Positions 5,132 to 11,943 of a DNA stretch of 12,320 nt are shown here, in pieces. The notes beneath the pieces were generated by a model. It worked only from the letters and a program-made list of their open reading frames with translations, had not been told where the DNA came from and did no database searches. Position 1 is the first letter of the stretch. Each line of letters opens with the position of its first letter. The DNA comes from an uncultured Collinsella sp. GTDB taxonomy: Bacteria; Actinomycetota; Coriobacteriia; Coriobacteriales; Coriobacteriaceae. The DNA is taken from positions 1 to 12,320 of the forward strand of contig UQWG01000053.1 in NCBI GenBank assembly GCA_900544645.1, written 5' to 3'. The position numbers and the translations under genes are program-made.

Positions 5132-5863
5132 ATGGCGATCGGAGCGCGTAAGCAACCGCTGTACGATCAGCTGGTCGATATTCTGACCGAAAAGATCGAC
5201 CATGAATATCGCGCCGGTGACATGATTCCTTCCGAGCGCGAACTTTCGGAGCGTTATGGTCTCTCGCGCACTACGGTACGCCTGGCTCTGCAGGAACTGG
5301 AGCGTTTAGGACTGGTGGTTCGGCAGCACGGTCGCGGTACCTTTGTGACCGACCGTTCGGCAAAGGCAACCAATCTCATGCAGTCCTACAGCTTTACCGA
5401 GCAGATGCGCGCGATGGGTCGCGACCCCGAGACCACGATTCTCGAGTTTTGCGAGATGGAGGCCGATAAAAATCTGGCCGAGCATATGGGATTGCGTATC
5501 GGTGATCGCATTTTTAAGCTCAAGCGCCTTCGCTCTGCCGACAACATGCCCATGATGGTCGAACGCAGCTATCTACCGGTTCGTCAATTTCTGTCCCTAA
5601 AGCGACCGCTGCTGGAGCGTAAGCCGCTTTACGATGTGATTGAGCAGGACTTTCAGCAAAAGATTCGCGTGGCCGAAGAGGAGTTCTATGCGAGCATAGC
5701 CCGTCCCACCGATGCCCACCTTTTGGGAATTGTCGAGGGCTCGCCTGTGCTCGATTTGGTCAGGACTACGTATAACGAGTCAAACGAGGTAGTGGAGTAC
5801 ACACTCTCGGTTGCTCGTGCCGATCAGTTTAAATACAAGGTTTACCACCAGCGCAGTAACTAG
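5132..5863 (+). CDS. GntR-family (HutC subfamily) regulator with UTRA domain
   Basis: A 243-residue transcription factor. Residues about 8-73 form the GntR winged helix-turn-helix: PLYDQLVDILTEKI, then DMIPSERELSERYGLSRTTV and LERLGLVVRQHGRGTFV. Residues about 90-236 are the UTRA effector domain typical of the HutC branch (SYSFTEQMRAMGRDPETTIL, MPMMVERSYLP, TTYNESNEVVEYTLSVARAD). HutC-type members of this size, such as NagR/DasR and AgaR-like proteins, sense sugar phosphates and repress amino-sugar uptake genes. GGGAGGAT stands just before the ATG. Its place between the PTS operon and agaS, both preceded by the same operator-like sequence, makes it the likely local repressor released by an amino-sugar phosphate. 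The exact effector cannot be read from the sequence. Confidence 0.92.
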   Translation: MAIGARKQPLYDQLVDILTEKIDHEYRAGDMIPSERELSERYGLSRTTVRLALQELERLGLVVRQHGRGTFVTDRSAKATNLMQSYSFTEQMRAMGRDPETTILEFCEMEADKNLAEHMGLRIGDRIFKLKRLRSADNMPMMVERSYLPVRQFLSLKRPLLERKPLYDVIEQDFQQKIRVAEEEFYASIARPTDAHLLGIVEGSPVLDLVRTTYNESNEVVEYTLSVARADQFKYKVYHQRSN

Positions 5864-5903
5864 TGCTCGCATCGTTTCCATATGGTGATTCTTTGCATTT
5901 AAC

Positions 5904-5923
5904 TGGTTACTACCAGATAACCA
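5904..5923. promoter_or_regulatory. Candidate GntR-family operator upstream of agaS
   Basis: TGGTTACTACCAGATAACCA contains the same 13 bases (TGGTTACTACCAG) as the PTS leader at 1611-1623. It also forms a second overlapping palindrome with arms TGGTTA/TAACCA around 8 bases. It ends 9 bases before the -10 box at 5933, so a bound repressor would cover the -35 region. Confidence 0.75.
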
Positions 5924-5932
5924 ACCGAAGCG

Positions 5933-5938
5933 TATAAT
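5933..5938 (+). promoter_or_regulatory. Consensus -10 box of the agaS promoter
   Basis: TATAAT is a perfect -10 hexamer 40 bases before the agaS start codon. There is no good -35 box at 16-18 bases; that position is occupied by the operator-like sequence. Transcription would start at about 5945. Confidence 0.65.
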
Positions 5939-5977
5939 TGCACGTCAGAGGATTACTTCTAGAGAGAGGTATTAGAA

Positions 5978-7144
5978 ATGTTCGAGAAGAGTGTCGAGGA
6001 GCTCACCGAGCTCGGCGCCCAGATCACCACGGCCGAGATTGCTCAGCAGCCCGAGCTTTGGCGTGATACGCTCAACATCTATCGCGAGAACAAGGAGGCC
6101 ATCGAGGCCTTCCTGGCCGAGGCTCGCGCTATGGGCGAGGGTCGTCTGTCCGTTGTCTTCACCGGTGCCGGTACGTCCGACTACGTTGGCGATACCTGCG
6201 CCCCGTACCTGCGTCACGCTGGCAACACTGATCTATACGACTTTAAGCCCATCGCCACGACCGACATCGTGAGCGCCCCGCGCGACTTCCTGCGCGCCGA
6301 GGATCCCACGCTCGTGGTTTCCTTTGCCCGCTCTGGCAACAGCCCCGAGAGCCTTGCCGCCGTTGCCGTTGCCAAGGAGCTCGTCCACAACGTCAAGTTC
6401 CTCAACATCACCTGCGCTCCCGAGGGCAAGCTTGCCGTCGAGTCTGCCGATGATCCCAATGCGCTGACGCTGCTCATTCCGCGCGCCAACGACAAGGGCT
6501 TCGCCATGACCGGTTCTTATTCCTGCATGACCCTGCTCTCCACCCTTATTTTCGACACTGCCTCTGACGAGCAGAAGGCCGAGTGGGTCGAGACGATTGC
6601 CAAGATGGGCGAGGAGGTCATCTCCCGTGAGCCCGAGATCGCCGATTACCTGGCTGGCGATTTCAACCGCGTGACCTACTTGGGTTCTGGCTCCTTCGGT
6701 GGCCTTGCTCAGGAGAGCCAGCTCAAGATCCTCGAGCTCGCTCACGGTCTGGTCGCTACTTCCTACGACACCTCCATGGGCTATCGTCACGGACCTAAGT
6801 CCTTCGTCGACGATAAGACGCTCGTCTTCGTGTTCGTCAACAACGACGCCTACACCCGTCAGTACGACATCGACATCCTCAACGAGATCGGTGGCGACGA
6901 GATCGCTCAGCACACCATCGCCGTTCAGCAGGAAGGTGCCACCGTCTATGAGGGTGAGTCCTTCACCTTTAAGGGCTACGAGGCACTTCCCGAGGGCTAC
7001 CTTGCTCTGCCGTTCGTGATGTTTGCCCAGGCTATCAGCCTGCTCAACTCCGTGCGCGTGGGCAACACGCCCGATACGCCGAGCCCCACCGGCACGGTCA
7101 ACCGCGTGGTTAAGGGCGTGACGATTCACCCCTTCACCGCTTAA
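5978..7144 (+). CDS. agaS: AgaS-family SIS-domain sugar-phosphate isomerase/deaminase
   Basis: A 388-residue cytoplasmic protein with two sugar-isomerase (SIS) domains. The first begins near residue 57 with VVFTGAGTSDYVGD and contains the phosphosugar-binding VSFARSGNSPES (114-125). The second begins near 232 with VTYLGSGSFGGLAQES and leads to SMGYRHGPKSFVDD (266-279). Length and motifs match AgaS, which converts galactosamine-6-phosphate to tagatose-6-phosphate with release of ammonia; related members are annotated tagatose-6-phosphate ketose/aldose isomerases. AGAGAGG stands 8 bases before the ATG. The gene has its own operator-controlled promoter and a strong terminator, so it is mainly monocistronic. 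It supports a GalNAc/galactosamine pathway, because glucosamine routes normally use the unrelated NagB. GlmS-type and phosphoheptose SIS proteins are less likely given the motif order. Confidence 0.88.
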   Translation: MFEKSVEELTELGAQITTAEIAQQPELWRDTLNIYRENKEAIEAFLAEARAMGEGRLSVVFTGAGTSDYVGDTCAPYLRHAGNTDLYDFKPIATTDIVSAPRDFLRAEDPTLVVSFARSGNSPESLAAVAVAKELVHNVKFLNITCAPEGKLAVESADDPNALTLLIPRANDKGFAMTGSYSCMTLLSTLIFDTASDEQKAEWVETIAKMGEEVISREPEIADYLAGDFNRVTYLGSGSFGGLAQESQLKILELAHGLVATSYDTSMGYRHGPKSFVDDKTLVFVFVNNDAYTRQYDIDILNEIGGDEIAQHTIAVQQEGATVYEGESFTFKGYEALPEGYLALPFVMFAQAISLLNSVRVGNTPDTPSPTGTVNRVVKGVTIHPFTA

Positions 7145-7162
7145 TCGCGTCCCCCTGTAAGG

Positions 7163-7204
7163 GCGCCCGTCCGCTCATAACGGCGGGCGGGCGCTTTTTG
7201 TTTT
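7163..7204 (+). terminator. Intrinsic terminator after agaS
   Basis: GCGCCCG-T-CCGC (7163-7174) pairs with GCGG-G-CGGGCGC (7183-7194), with one T-G wobble and an 8-base loop, followed by TTTTTGTTTT. A classical strong terminator 18 bases past the stop codon. Confidence 0.92.
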
Positions 7205-7212
7205 ACGTGAGC

Positions 7213-7222
7213 TGGGTATAAG
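7213..7222 (+). promoter_or_regulatory. Possible -10 region of the nagA promoter
   Basis: TATAAG (7217-7222), preceded by TGGG, could serve as a -10 box after the agaS terminator. No good -35 box is seen and the TGGTTACTACCAG operator is absent, so nagA may depend partly on read-through from agaS or be regulated differently. Confidence 0.3.
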
Positions 7223-7261
7223 CATCACTACAGTCAACTGCTTTAGAAGCAAGGAGTGCAT

Positions 7262-8431
7262 ATGAGCACGTACGCAATTAAGGCTGACAAGTTCTTCTTG
7301 CCGGCAGGCCCGCAACTGGGCGGCTATCTTATGGTCGAGGATGGCGTCTTTGGCGCCTGGCAGGCCGACGAGCCCTCTTGCGAGATTAAGGACTACACGG
7401 GATCGTGGATCGCACCGGGTATGGTCGATACTCACATCCATGGCTTCTACAACCACTCAACTACCGATAACGATCCCGAGGGCATCGATATCAGCTCGAC
7501 CGAGCTCGCCCGTCGCGGCACCACCAGCTGGCTGCCCACGACGTTCACCGATGGCGTCGAGCAGATCAAGGACGCCTGCGCCGCCATCGCTCAGGCGGAC
7601 GAGGGTCGCGGCCCCGACTTCTGCGGTGCCCGCATTCAGGGCATCTACCTGGAGGGCCCCTTCTTTACCATGAAGCACGTGGGCGCGCAGAACCCCGCTT
7701 ACCTGATCGATCCCTCCGAGGAGGTCTTCGATCAGTGGCAGGAGGCTGCGGGTGGTCGCATCGTCAAGAGCGCCATGGCGGCCGAGCGCGACGGTGCCGC
7801 TGCTTATGCGGCTGCTCTGAATGCCAAGGGTGTGGTGACCAGCATCGGTCACTCCGACGCCACCTACGATGAGTGCATCGCCGCCATCAACGCCGGTGCC
7901 AGCTGCTTTACGCATACCTATAACGGCCAGCGCGGGCTGCATCACCGTGAGCCCGGTGTCGTGGGCGCTGCCATGTCCACGCCCGAGACCTACGCCGAGA
8001 TCATCTGTGACGGCAAGCACGTTAACCCTGCCGCCATCAAGGCGCTGCTGCAGGCAAAGGGCTGGCAACACACGGTGCTCATTACCGACTGCCTGGGTTG
8101 CGGCGGCATGCCCGAGGGCAGCTACACCAGTGGTGGCATGGACGTCATCATGAAGGACAACCTGTGCTGGCTCGCCGACGGCAAGAGCATTGCCGGCTCG
8201 GTGCTCACGCTTGCCCAGGGCGTCAAGAACATCGTCGACTGGGGCATCGCCAGCGCCGATATCGCCATTCGCATGGCAACCGAGGTGCCGGCACGCTCCG
8301 CGCACATCGAGGATAAGTGCGGCAGCATCATGCCGGGTCGCGACGCCGACTTTGTCGTGTTCGACCATGAGCTCACCCTCGTCGAGACGTATGTTGGCGG
8401 CCAGAGCGTCGGCAACGCCTTTACCGAGTAA
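7262..8431 (+). CDS. nagA: N-acetylhexosamine-6-phosphate deacetylase (NagA/AgaA family)
   Basis: A 389-residue cytoplasmic metal-dependent amidohydrolase that removes acetate from GlcNAc-6-phosphate or GalNAc-6-phosphate. Visible landmarks are DTHIHG (His58, His60), YLEGPF (metal ligand Glu131), GHSDATYDEC (His197), THTYNGQRGLHHREPG (His218) and TDCLGCGGMPEG, whose Asp276 is the expected catalytic acid/base. The C-terminus has the family's GSIMPGRDADFVVFDHELTLVETYVGG strand region. The ATG at 7262 is chosen over a GTG two codons upstream because AAGGAG (7251-7256) would overlap the GTG and is correctly spaced from the ATG. Most relatives have TDAM at the active-site loop; TDCLGCGG with two cysteines is a variant. 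Substrate preference is not decided by sequence. Linkage to agaS favours GalNAc-6-phosphate (AgaA role), but GlcNAc-6-phosphate is possible. Confidence 0.92.
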   Translation: MSTYAIKADKFFLPAGPQLGGYLMVEDGVFGAWQADEPSCEIKDYTGSWIAPGMVDTHIHGFYNHSTTDNDPEGIDISSTELARRGTTSWLPTTFTDGVEQIKDACAAIAQADEGRGPDFCGARIQGIYLEGPFFTMKHVGAQNPAYLIDPSEEVFDQWQEAAGGRIVKSAMAAERDGAAAYAAALNAKGVVTSIGHSDATYDECIAAINAGASCFTHTYNGQRGLHHREPGVVGAAMSTPETYAEIICDGKHVNPAAIKALLQAKGWQHTVLITDCLGCGGMPEGSYTSGGMDVIMKDNLCWLADGKSIAGSVLTLAQGVKNIVDWGIASADIAIRMATEVPARSAHIEDKCGSIMPGRDADFVVFDHELTLVETYVGGQSVGNAFTE

Positions 8432-8437
8432 CGATAG

Positions 8438-8475
8438 AAAAAGACGGCGGGCCCGAATCTGCTCGGACCCGCCGT
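8438..8475 (-). terminator. Hairpin between convergent nagA and flavodoxin genes
   Basis: ACGGCGGG (8444-8451) pairs with CCCGCCGT (8468-8475), and CCGA (8453-8456) with TCGG (8463-8466), with one C/A mismatch and a 6-base loop. The T-tract (TTTTTCTAT) is on the minus strand, so it works best as the terminator of the flavodoxin gene. On the plus strand the hairpin follows nagA by 12 bases but lacks a T-run. Confidence 0.8.
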
Positions 8476-8506
8476 ATGGGTTAAACGCTCAAAAGCACCT
8501 TCACAG

Positions 8507-9091
8507 TTACAGCTTGTTAGCGATCTTCTTTGCCGTGCGCTTGACGCCGGCCACAAGACCTCCCGCAGGATGCTCCTTTTCGTAGGCTAGACGCTTCTCG
8601 CGCTTGGCGTACTCTTCGACGATGATGTCGCCATACTCGTCTTCGATCTTGTCGAAGAAGTCGACGGCGCCCTTAATTTCCTCAGCGGTCGGGTGTCCCT
8701 TTTGGACACCGCCGGCGAGTTTGAACGGCCCCCACGTATCAAAGCCGGGGCAGCCGTAGACACCCATAAAGATGGCCTGCCTCATGCGGCAGATGCCATC
8801 GATATCCTTGCCGTACCACTTGTTTTTGCCACCGTAGGTCATAAGGCCAAACACCTTGTCCTGCGGCTGCAGCACATTCGTGAGCACGCGTGCCATGTCC
8901 TTGTCGATCTCGGAGTAATAGATGCCCGTGGCGACACCGATCAGATGATATTCGTGCAGGTTGGGATACTCGTTTTTACCGAGTGACTTCACATCGAGGG
9001 TATCGATCTCGGGGTGTGCCTCGACGATGGCGTCCACGAGCTTTTTCGTATTGCCGTGATGGCGCGAGGCGTAGAGGATGATGGTTCGCAT
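8507..9091 (-). CDS. Flavodoxin-family protein
   Basis: A 194-residue protein with a flavodoxin-like fold. The N-terminal strand IILYASRHHGNTKKLVDAI contains the S-R-x-x-G-N-T FMN phosphate-binding loop (residues 9-15). It is followed by HLIGVATGIYYSEIDKDM and VFGLMTYGGKNKWY, the second and third strand/loop positions that normally embrace the isoalloxazine ring. It is longer than a minimal flavodoxin; the last 30 residues are lysine- and arginine-rich (EEYAKREKRLAYEKEHPAGG then VKRTAKKIANKL), suggesting a helical basic tail. The ATG at 9091 is chosen because GAAAGG lies 7 bases upstream; a frame ten codons longer lacks a binding site. It lies opposite to its neighbours, so it is probably not part of the sugar pathway. 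Redox partner unknown. Confidence 0.88.
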   Translation of the reverse strand: MRTIILYASRHHGNTKKLVDAIVEAHPEIDTLDVKSLGKNEYPNLHEYHLIGVATGIYYSEIDKDMARVLTNVLQPQDKVFGLMTYGGKNKWYGKDIDGICRMRQAIFMGVYGCPGFDTWGPFKLAGGVQKGHPTAEEIKGAVDFFDKIEDEYGDIIVEEYAKREKRLAYEKEHPAGGLVAGVKRTAKKIANKL

Positions 9092-9248
9092 AAGAAGGCC
9101 TTTCAGCTGTAATTGCATCAATGTCTGTATGGTACCCCGTTACATGGCTGGGATACCGGACGCATCGATGAACGTGCGGGTTTGTCCTTTGGTTAGGGCC
9201 GAGACGGGTACTTGCGAGCAAAAAAGTAGTTGTTCGAAAGGATGGGCA

Positions 9249-10130
9249 ATGGAATACGCTCTCTCCAACGATTCGATTTCTATTAAGGTGTCCACGGCTG
9301 GCGGTTCGTTTACCTCGATTGAGGCCGGAGGCCGCGAGTACTTGTGGCAGGGCGATCCCGCTGTGTGGTCCGGCCAGGCACCGATTTGCTTTCCGATTTG
9401 CGGAGGCTTGCGCGACAACAGCGCCATGACGTTTGCCGGGCATCATGTTAAGCTCGCTCGCCACGGGTTTGCGCGCAAACAGGAGTGGAAGCTGCTGAGC
9501 CAGAGCGAGAACGAGCTGGCGATGTGCCTGGCTTCGGAGGATAACGCCGCGTTGCTGAGCGATTATCCGTACCCGTTTAAGCTTGTCGCCCGCTATACGC
9601 TCGAGGACGCTGCCGTGCGCGTTTCCTACGAGGTCACCAACGAGGGCACCGAGGACATGCCGTTCTTTATTGGCGGTCATCCCGGCTTTAGGTGTCCGCT
9701 CGATGAGGGCGAGGCCTATACGGACTACGAGCTGCGCTTTGAGAAGGACGAGGCTGCTGAGCTTTGCACTGCCGTCCCCTCGACTGGCTTGATTGACGTG
9801 ACCAATCGCTCCAAGAACCCCATGGTGGGAAAGACGCTGCCTCTGTCACATGAGCTCTTCGATTTTGCGGAGACCATCTTTGACGTGCTCGAGAGCCGTC
9901 AGGTCACGCTTTCCAAAAAGGGCGAGGACAAGGGCGTCCGCCTGAGCTTTGAGGGCTTCCCGTATCTCATTGTGTGGAGTAAGCCCGAGGGCGATTTTGT
10001 GGCAGTTGAGCCCTGGGGCGGCCTTTCGACCTGCTCCGATGAGGACGACGTGCTTGAGCATAAGCGCGGCTGCCTTGTCGCCAAGCCCAAGGAGACCGTC
10101 GTTCGCTCGTTCACGATTGAGATTCTGTAA
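9249..10130 (+). CDS. Aldose-1-epimerase (mutarotase) family protein, LacX/YeaD-like
   Basis: A 293-residue cytoplasmic beta-sandwich protein of the galactose mutarotase superfamily. The three catalytic-site segments are present: RHGFARKQEW (His72), IGGHPGFRCPL (His144) and FVAVEPWGGLST (Glu254). PICFPICGGLRDN near residue 46 is the conserved entry motif of the LacX/YeaD branch. The frame is open to 9078, but the ATG at 9249 is the credible start: AAAGGA (9237-9242) lies six bases upstream and the homologous protein begins there (MEYALSNDSISIKV). It probably interconverts anomers of a sugar or sugar phosphate feeding the kinase encoded 59 bases downstream, with which it is likely co-transcribed. 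LacX sits in lactose/tagatose-6-phosphate operons of other bacteria, which fits this neighbourhood. The natural substrate is not established. Confidence 0.88.
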   Translation: MEYALSNDSISIKVSTAGGSFTSIEAGGREYLWQGDPAVWSGQAPICFPICGGLRDNSAMTFAGHHVKLARHGFARKQEWKLLSQSENELAMCLASEDNAALLSDYPYPFKLVARYTLEDAAVRVSYEVTNEGTEDMPFFIGGHPGFRCPLDEGEAYTDYELRFEKDEAAELCTAVPSTGLIDVTNRSKNPMVGKTLPLSHELFDFAETIFDVLESRQVTLSKKGEDKGVRLSFEGFPYLIVWSKPEGDFVAVEPWGGLSTCSDEDDVLEHKRGCLVAKPKETVVRSFTIEIL

Positions 10131-10189
10131 TTCCGTTTTGTCGACTCGTATCGCGAGGCACAAGGAGCCTGCGAGATAAGGAGCTAAAA

Positions 10190-11125
10190 ATGATCCTCAC
10201 CGTTACGATGAACCCGTCTGTCGATACGCGCTATCAGCTCGATGAGCTCGTTATCGACGACGTTAACCGTGTGACGCCCGAAAAGACCGCTGGCGGCAAG
10301 GGCCTCAACGTGGCCCGTGTGCTGGGTCAACTGGGCGACGACGTTGTGGCGACCGGTCTGCTCGGCGGCCACATGGGCGCCTACATGGCTGAGCTCATGG
10401 ACGCCAACGGTATTAACAACGACTTTGTGCCCATCAAGGGCGAGACTCGTATCTGCCTCAACATCCTCCACGCCGGCAACCAGACCGAGCTGCTCGAGAG
10501 CGGCCCGACAATTGCCCCCGAGGAACTCGATGCCTTTACCGCCAAGTTTACCGAGCTTGCGGGCAAGGCCGACGTCGTCACCATTTCGGGTTCGCTGCCC
10601 CGCGGTGTCGAGGCAGACTACTATGCCAAGATCACGGGCATTGCCGAAAACGCAGGAGCCAAGGTGCTGCTCGATACCTCGGGTGCTTCGCTCGAGGCCG
10701 CCCTTAAGTCCGAAATTAAGCCCGAGCTGGTCAAGCCTAACCTGACCGAGATCAACGGCCTTCTGGGCACGAGCTTTACCACCGACGATGTGGACGAGCT
10801 CCGCGCCGCGCTCGCCTCTGATGCCCGCTTCTCCGATATCCCCTGGGTCGTCGTGTCCATGGGCGCTGCCGGCTCCGTTGGCTTCCACAATGGCCGTGCG
10901 TTCCGCGCAAAGACGCCCGATATCCCTGCCGTTAACGCAACGGGCTCTGGTGACTCCACTATCGCAGGCTTCGCGCATGCCATTGCTGCTGGCGCAGACG
11001 ACGAGACGGTGCTGCGTACCGCCAACACCTGCGGCAAGCTCAATGCCATGGATCCCATGACTGGCCATCTGGTCATGGACCGTTGGGACGAGGTCTACAA
11101 CGGCGTTGTCGTGACCGAGCTGTAA
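10190..11125 (+). CDS. lacC: PfkB-family kinase, tagatose-6-phosphate kinase/1-phosphofructokinase type
   Basis: A 311-residue sugar kinase. MILTVTMNPSVDTRYQL is the LacC/FruK-type start. GGKGLNVARVLGQLG (35-49) is PfkB signature 1, TISGSLPRGV (131-140) and VKPNLTEINGLLG (181-193) are conserved internal segments, and NATGSGDSTIAGFA (249-262) is signature 2 with catalytic base Asp255. AAGGAG precedes the ATG. It phosphorylates a ketohexose phosphate with ATP. In this neighbourhood the natural reaction is tagatose-6-phosphate to tagatose-1,6-bisphosphate, the step after AgaS. Sequence alone does not separate LacC from FruK, so 1-phosphofructokinase is the alternative. No FruA-type fructose PTS is nearby, which favours LacC. 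No tagatose-bisphosphate aldolase is seen in the window. Confidence 0.88.
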   Translation: MILTVTMNPSVDTRYQLDELVIDDVNRVTPEKTAGGKGLNVARVLGQLGDDVVATGLLGGHMGAYMAELMDANGINNDFVPIKGETRICLNILHAGNQTELLESGPTIAPEELDAFTAKFTELAGKADVVTISGSLPRGVEADYYAKITGIAENAGAKVLLDTSGASLEAALKSEIKPELVKPNLTEINGLLGTSFTTDDVDELRAALASDARFSDIPWVVVSMGAAGSVGFHNGRAFRAKTPDIPAVNATGSGDSTIAGFAHAIAAGADDETVLRTANTCGKLNAMDPMTGHLVMDRWDEVYNGVVVTEL

Positions 11126-11158
11126 GGGCTCGGGCGTCGGCCCCGGCATCGATTGCTA

Positions 11159-11290
11159 GCTCATGTCGACGACAAGTGCGATAGCATTATGTCGGGGCGC
11201 GACGCCGACGTTGTCGTGTTCAATCCCGACCTTACCCTGGTCGAGACGTATGTGGGTGGCAACAGCGTCGGTAACGCGTTTGCCGAGTAG
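11159..11290 (+). pseudogene. 3' remnant of a second nagA gene (last 43 codons plus stop)
   Basis: Read in the frame starting at 11159, this segment encodes AHVDDKCDSIMSGRDADVVV and continues through a TLVETYVGG motif to NAFAE and a TAG stop. It aligns without gaps to the end of the intact NagA encoded at 7262-8431, with 33 of 43 residues identical by my count. Similarity stops abruptly before the Ala-His pair, only 33 bases after the kinase stop codon, and no start codon or ribosome binding site serves the frame. It is therefore the surviving end of a deleted deacetylase gene that once stood between the kinase and yhcH genes. The differences are mostly conservative, and both copies keep the reading frame and the stop position, so it comes from a diverged paralogue and not from a recent copy of the neighbour. 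Confidence 0.88.
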
Positions 11291-11322
11291 CCGCCAAAGA
11301 AGCGATCCGAGAGGGGATTTAG

Positions 11323-11796
11323 ATGATTTACGGTGCATTGGGCGATATCGAGGAGTACCGCGGAATGCTCAAGGGCCTCGACGTGTTGATCGACTGGCTC
11401 GAGGAGAACGACCCGGCGCAGCTCGAGGTCGGCAGCCATCCGATTCTGGGCGACAAGGTCTTTGCGAACGTCATGGCTCCCACGACGCGTCCCGAGGCAG
11501 AGGCTCACTACGAGACGCATCAGCGCTATCACGACCTGCAGATCGACATTGAGGGTCGCGAGGCCTTTAAGGTTGCCACGGGCAGCCTGACGCTGGTCCA
11601 GGAGTTTGACGAGAAGGACGACTACGACCTGGTCGATTCCGACGCTTCGATCGCCGGCGATCTTGCTGACGACAAGTTTGCGCTGTTTGTCGCCGGCGAG
11701 CCTCACATGCCCACGCTCGAGTTCCCGGGCGATGGCGCGCTGCCGGTCAAGAAGATCTGCTTTAAGCTGCTTGCAGACGCTTACTGGGAAGAGTAG
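11323..11796 (+). CDS. YhcH/YjgK/YiaL family (DUF386) cupin-like protein
   Basis: A 157-residue single-domain protein, the usual length for this family. It begins MIYGALGDIEEYRG and contains HYETHQRYHDLQIDIEGREAF (residues 62-82), the family's E/H-rich metal-binding strand (Glu64, His66, His70), and a second site FVAGEPHMP (His128). GAGAGGGG stands a few bases before the ATG. The E. coli member YhcH/NanQ acts as a sialic-acid anomerase, and family members are often linked to sugar-acid or amino-sugar operons (also annotated as beta-galactosidase beta subunit in older records). Here it probably assists anomer conversion of the imported sugar, alongside the mutarotase. Its substrate is unproven. 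It ends the plus-strand series, followed by a terminator. Confidence 0.88.
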   Translation: MIYGALGDIEEYRGMLKGLDVLIDWLEENDPAQLEVGSHPILGDKVFANVMAPTTRPEAEAHYETHQRYHDLQIDIEGREAFKVATGSLTLVQEFDEKDDYDLVDSDASIAGDLADDKFALFVAGEPHMPTLEFPGDGALPVKKICFKLLADAYWEE

Positions 11797-11854
11797 CGCA
11801 CTGCTCGGCTGAGCTGCTCGTCTGATGACGTGATTCCATTGAGGAGCGCGCTTG

Positions 11855-11906
11855 AGCCCCGTTAATCGCGGTTCCCTTGGGGATTGCGGTTGGCGGGGCT
11901 TTTTTG
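11855..11906 (+). terminator. Long-stem intrinsic terminator after the YhcH-family gene
   Basis: AGCCCCG (11855-11861) pairs with CGGGGCT (11894-11900), followed by TTTTTTG. The interior can continue pairing: AATCGC with GCGGTT, and a TTCCC/GGGGA inner stem, with several G-T wobbles. It closes the 9249-11796 transcript. Confidence 0.85.
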
Positions 11907-11943
11907 TTGAGTAGGGGAGTTGCCGGCGGCGTTTTGCTTGGAT

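Noticed and set aside
6233..7129. 298-codon minus-strand open frame opposite agaS
   Set aside because: Antisense shadow of agaS with composition typical of reversed GC-rich codons.
7457..8368. 303-codon minus-strand open frame opposite nagA
   Set aside because: Antisense shadow of a strongly supported deacetylase gene; no family features of its own.
8438..8475. Terminator for nagA on the plus strand
   Set aside because: The hairpin is well placed after nagA but is followed by ATGGGTTAAA without a T-run. The T-tract is on the other strand, so it was assigned to the flavodoxin gene.
9078..9248. Longer N-terminus for the mutarotase-like protein
   Set aside because: The upstream in-frame extension overlaps the flavodoxin start, lacks a good ribosome binding site, and encodes a cysteine- and arginine-rich stretch unlike the family. 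The start at 9249 has a proper site.
10184..11149. 321-codon minus-strand open frame opposite the PfkB kinase
   Set aside because: It covers almost exactly the kinase gene in reverse and has the same low-complexity composition as other reverse shadows here.
11159..11290. Functional small protein encoded by the nagA-like fragment
   Set aside because: No start codon with ribosome binding site precedes the matching frame, and the sequence corresponds only to the last strands of NagA, which could not hold an active site.
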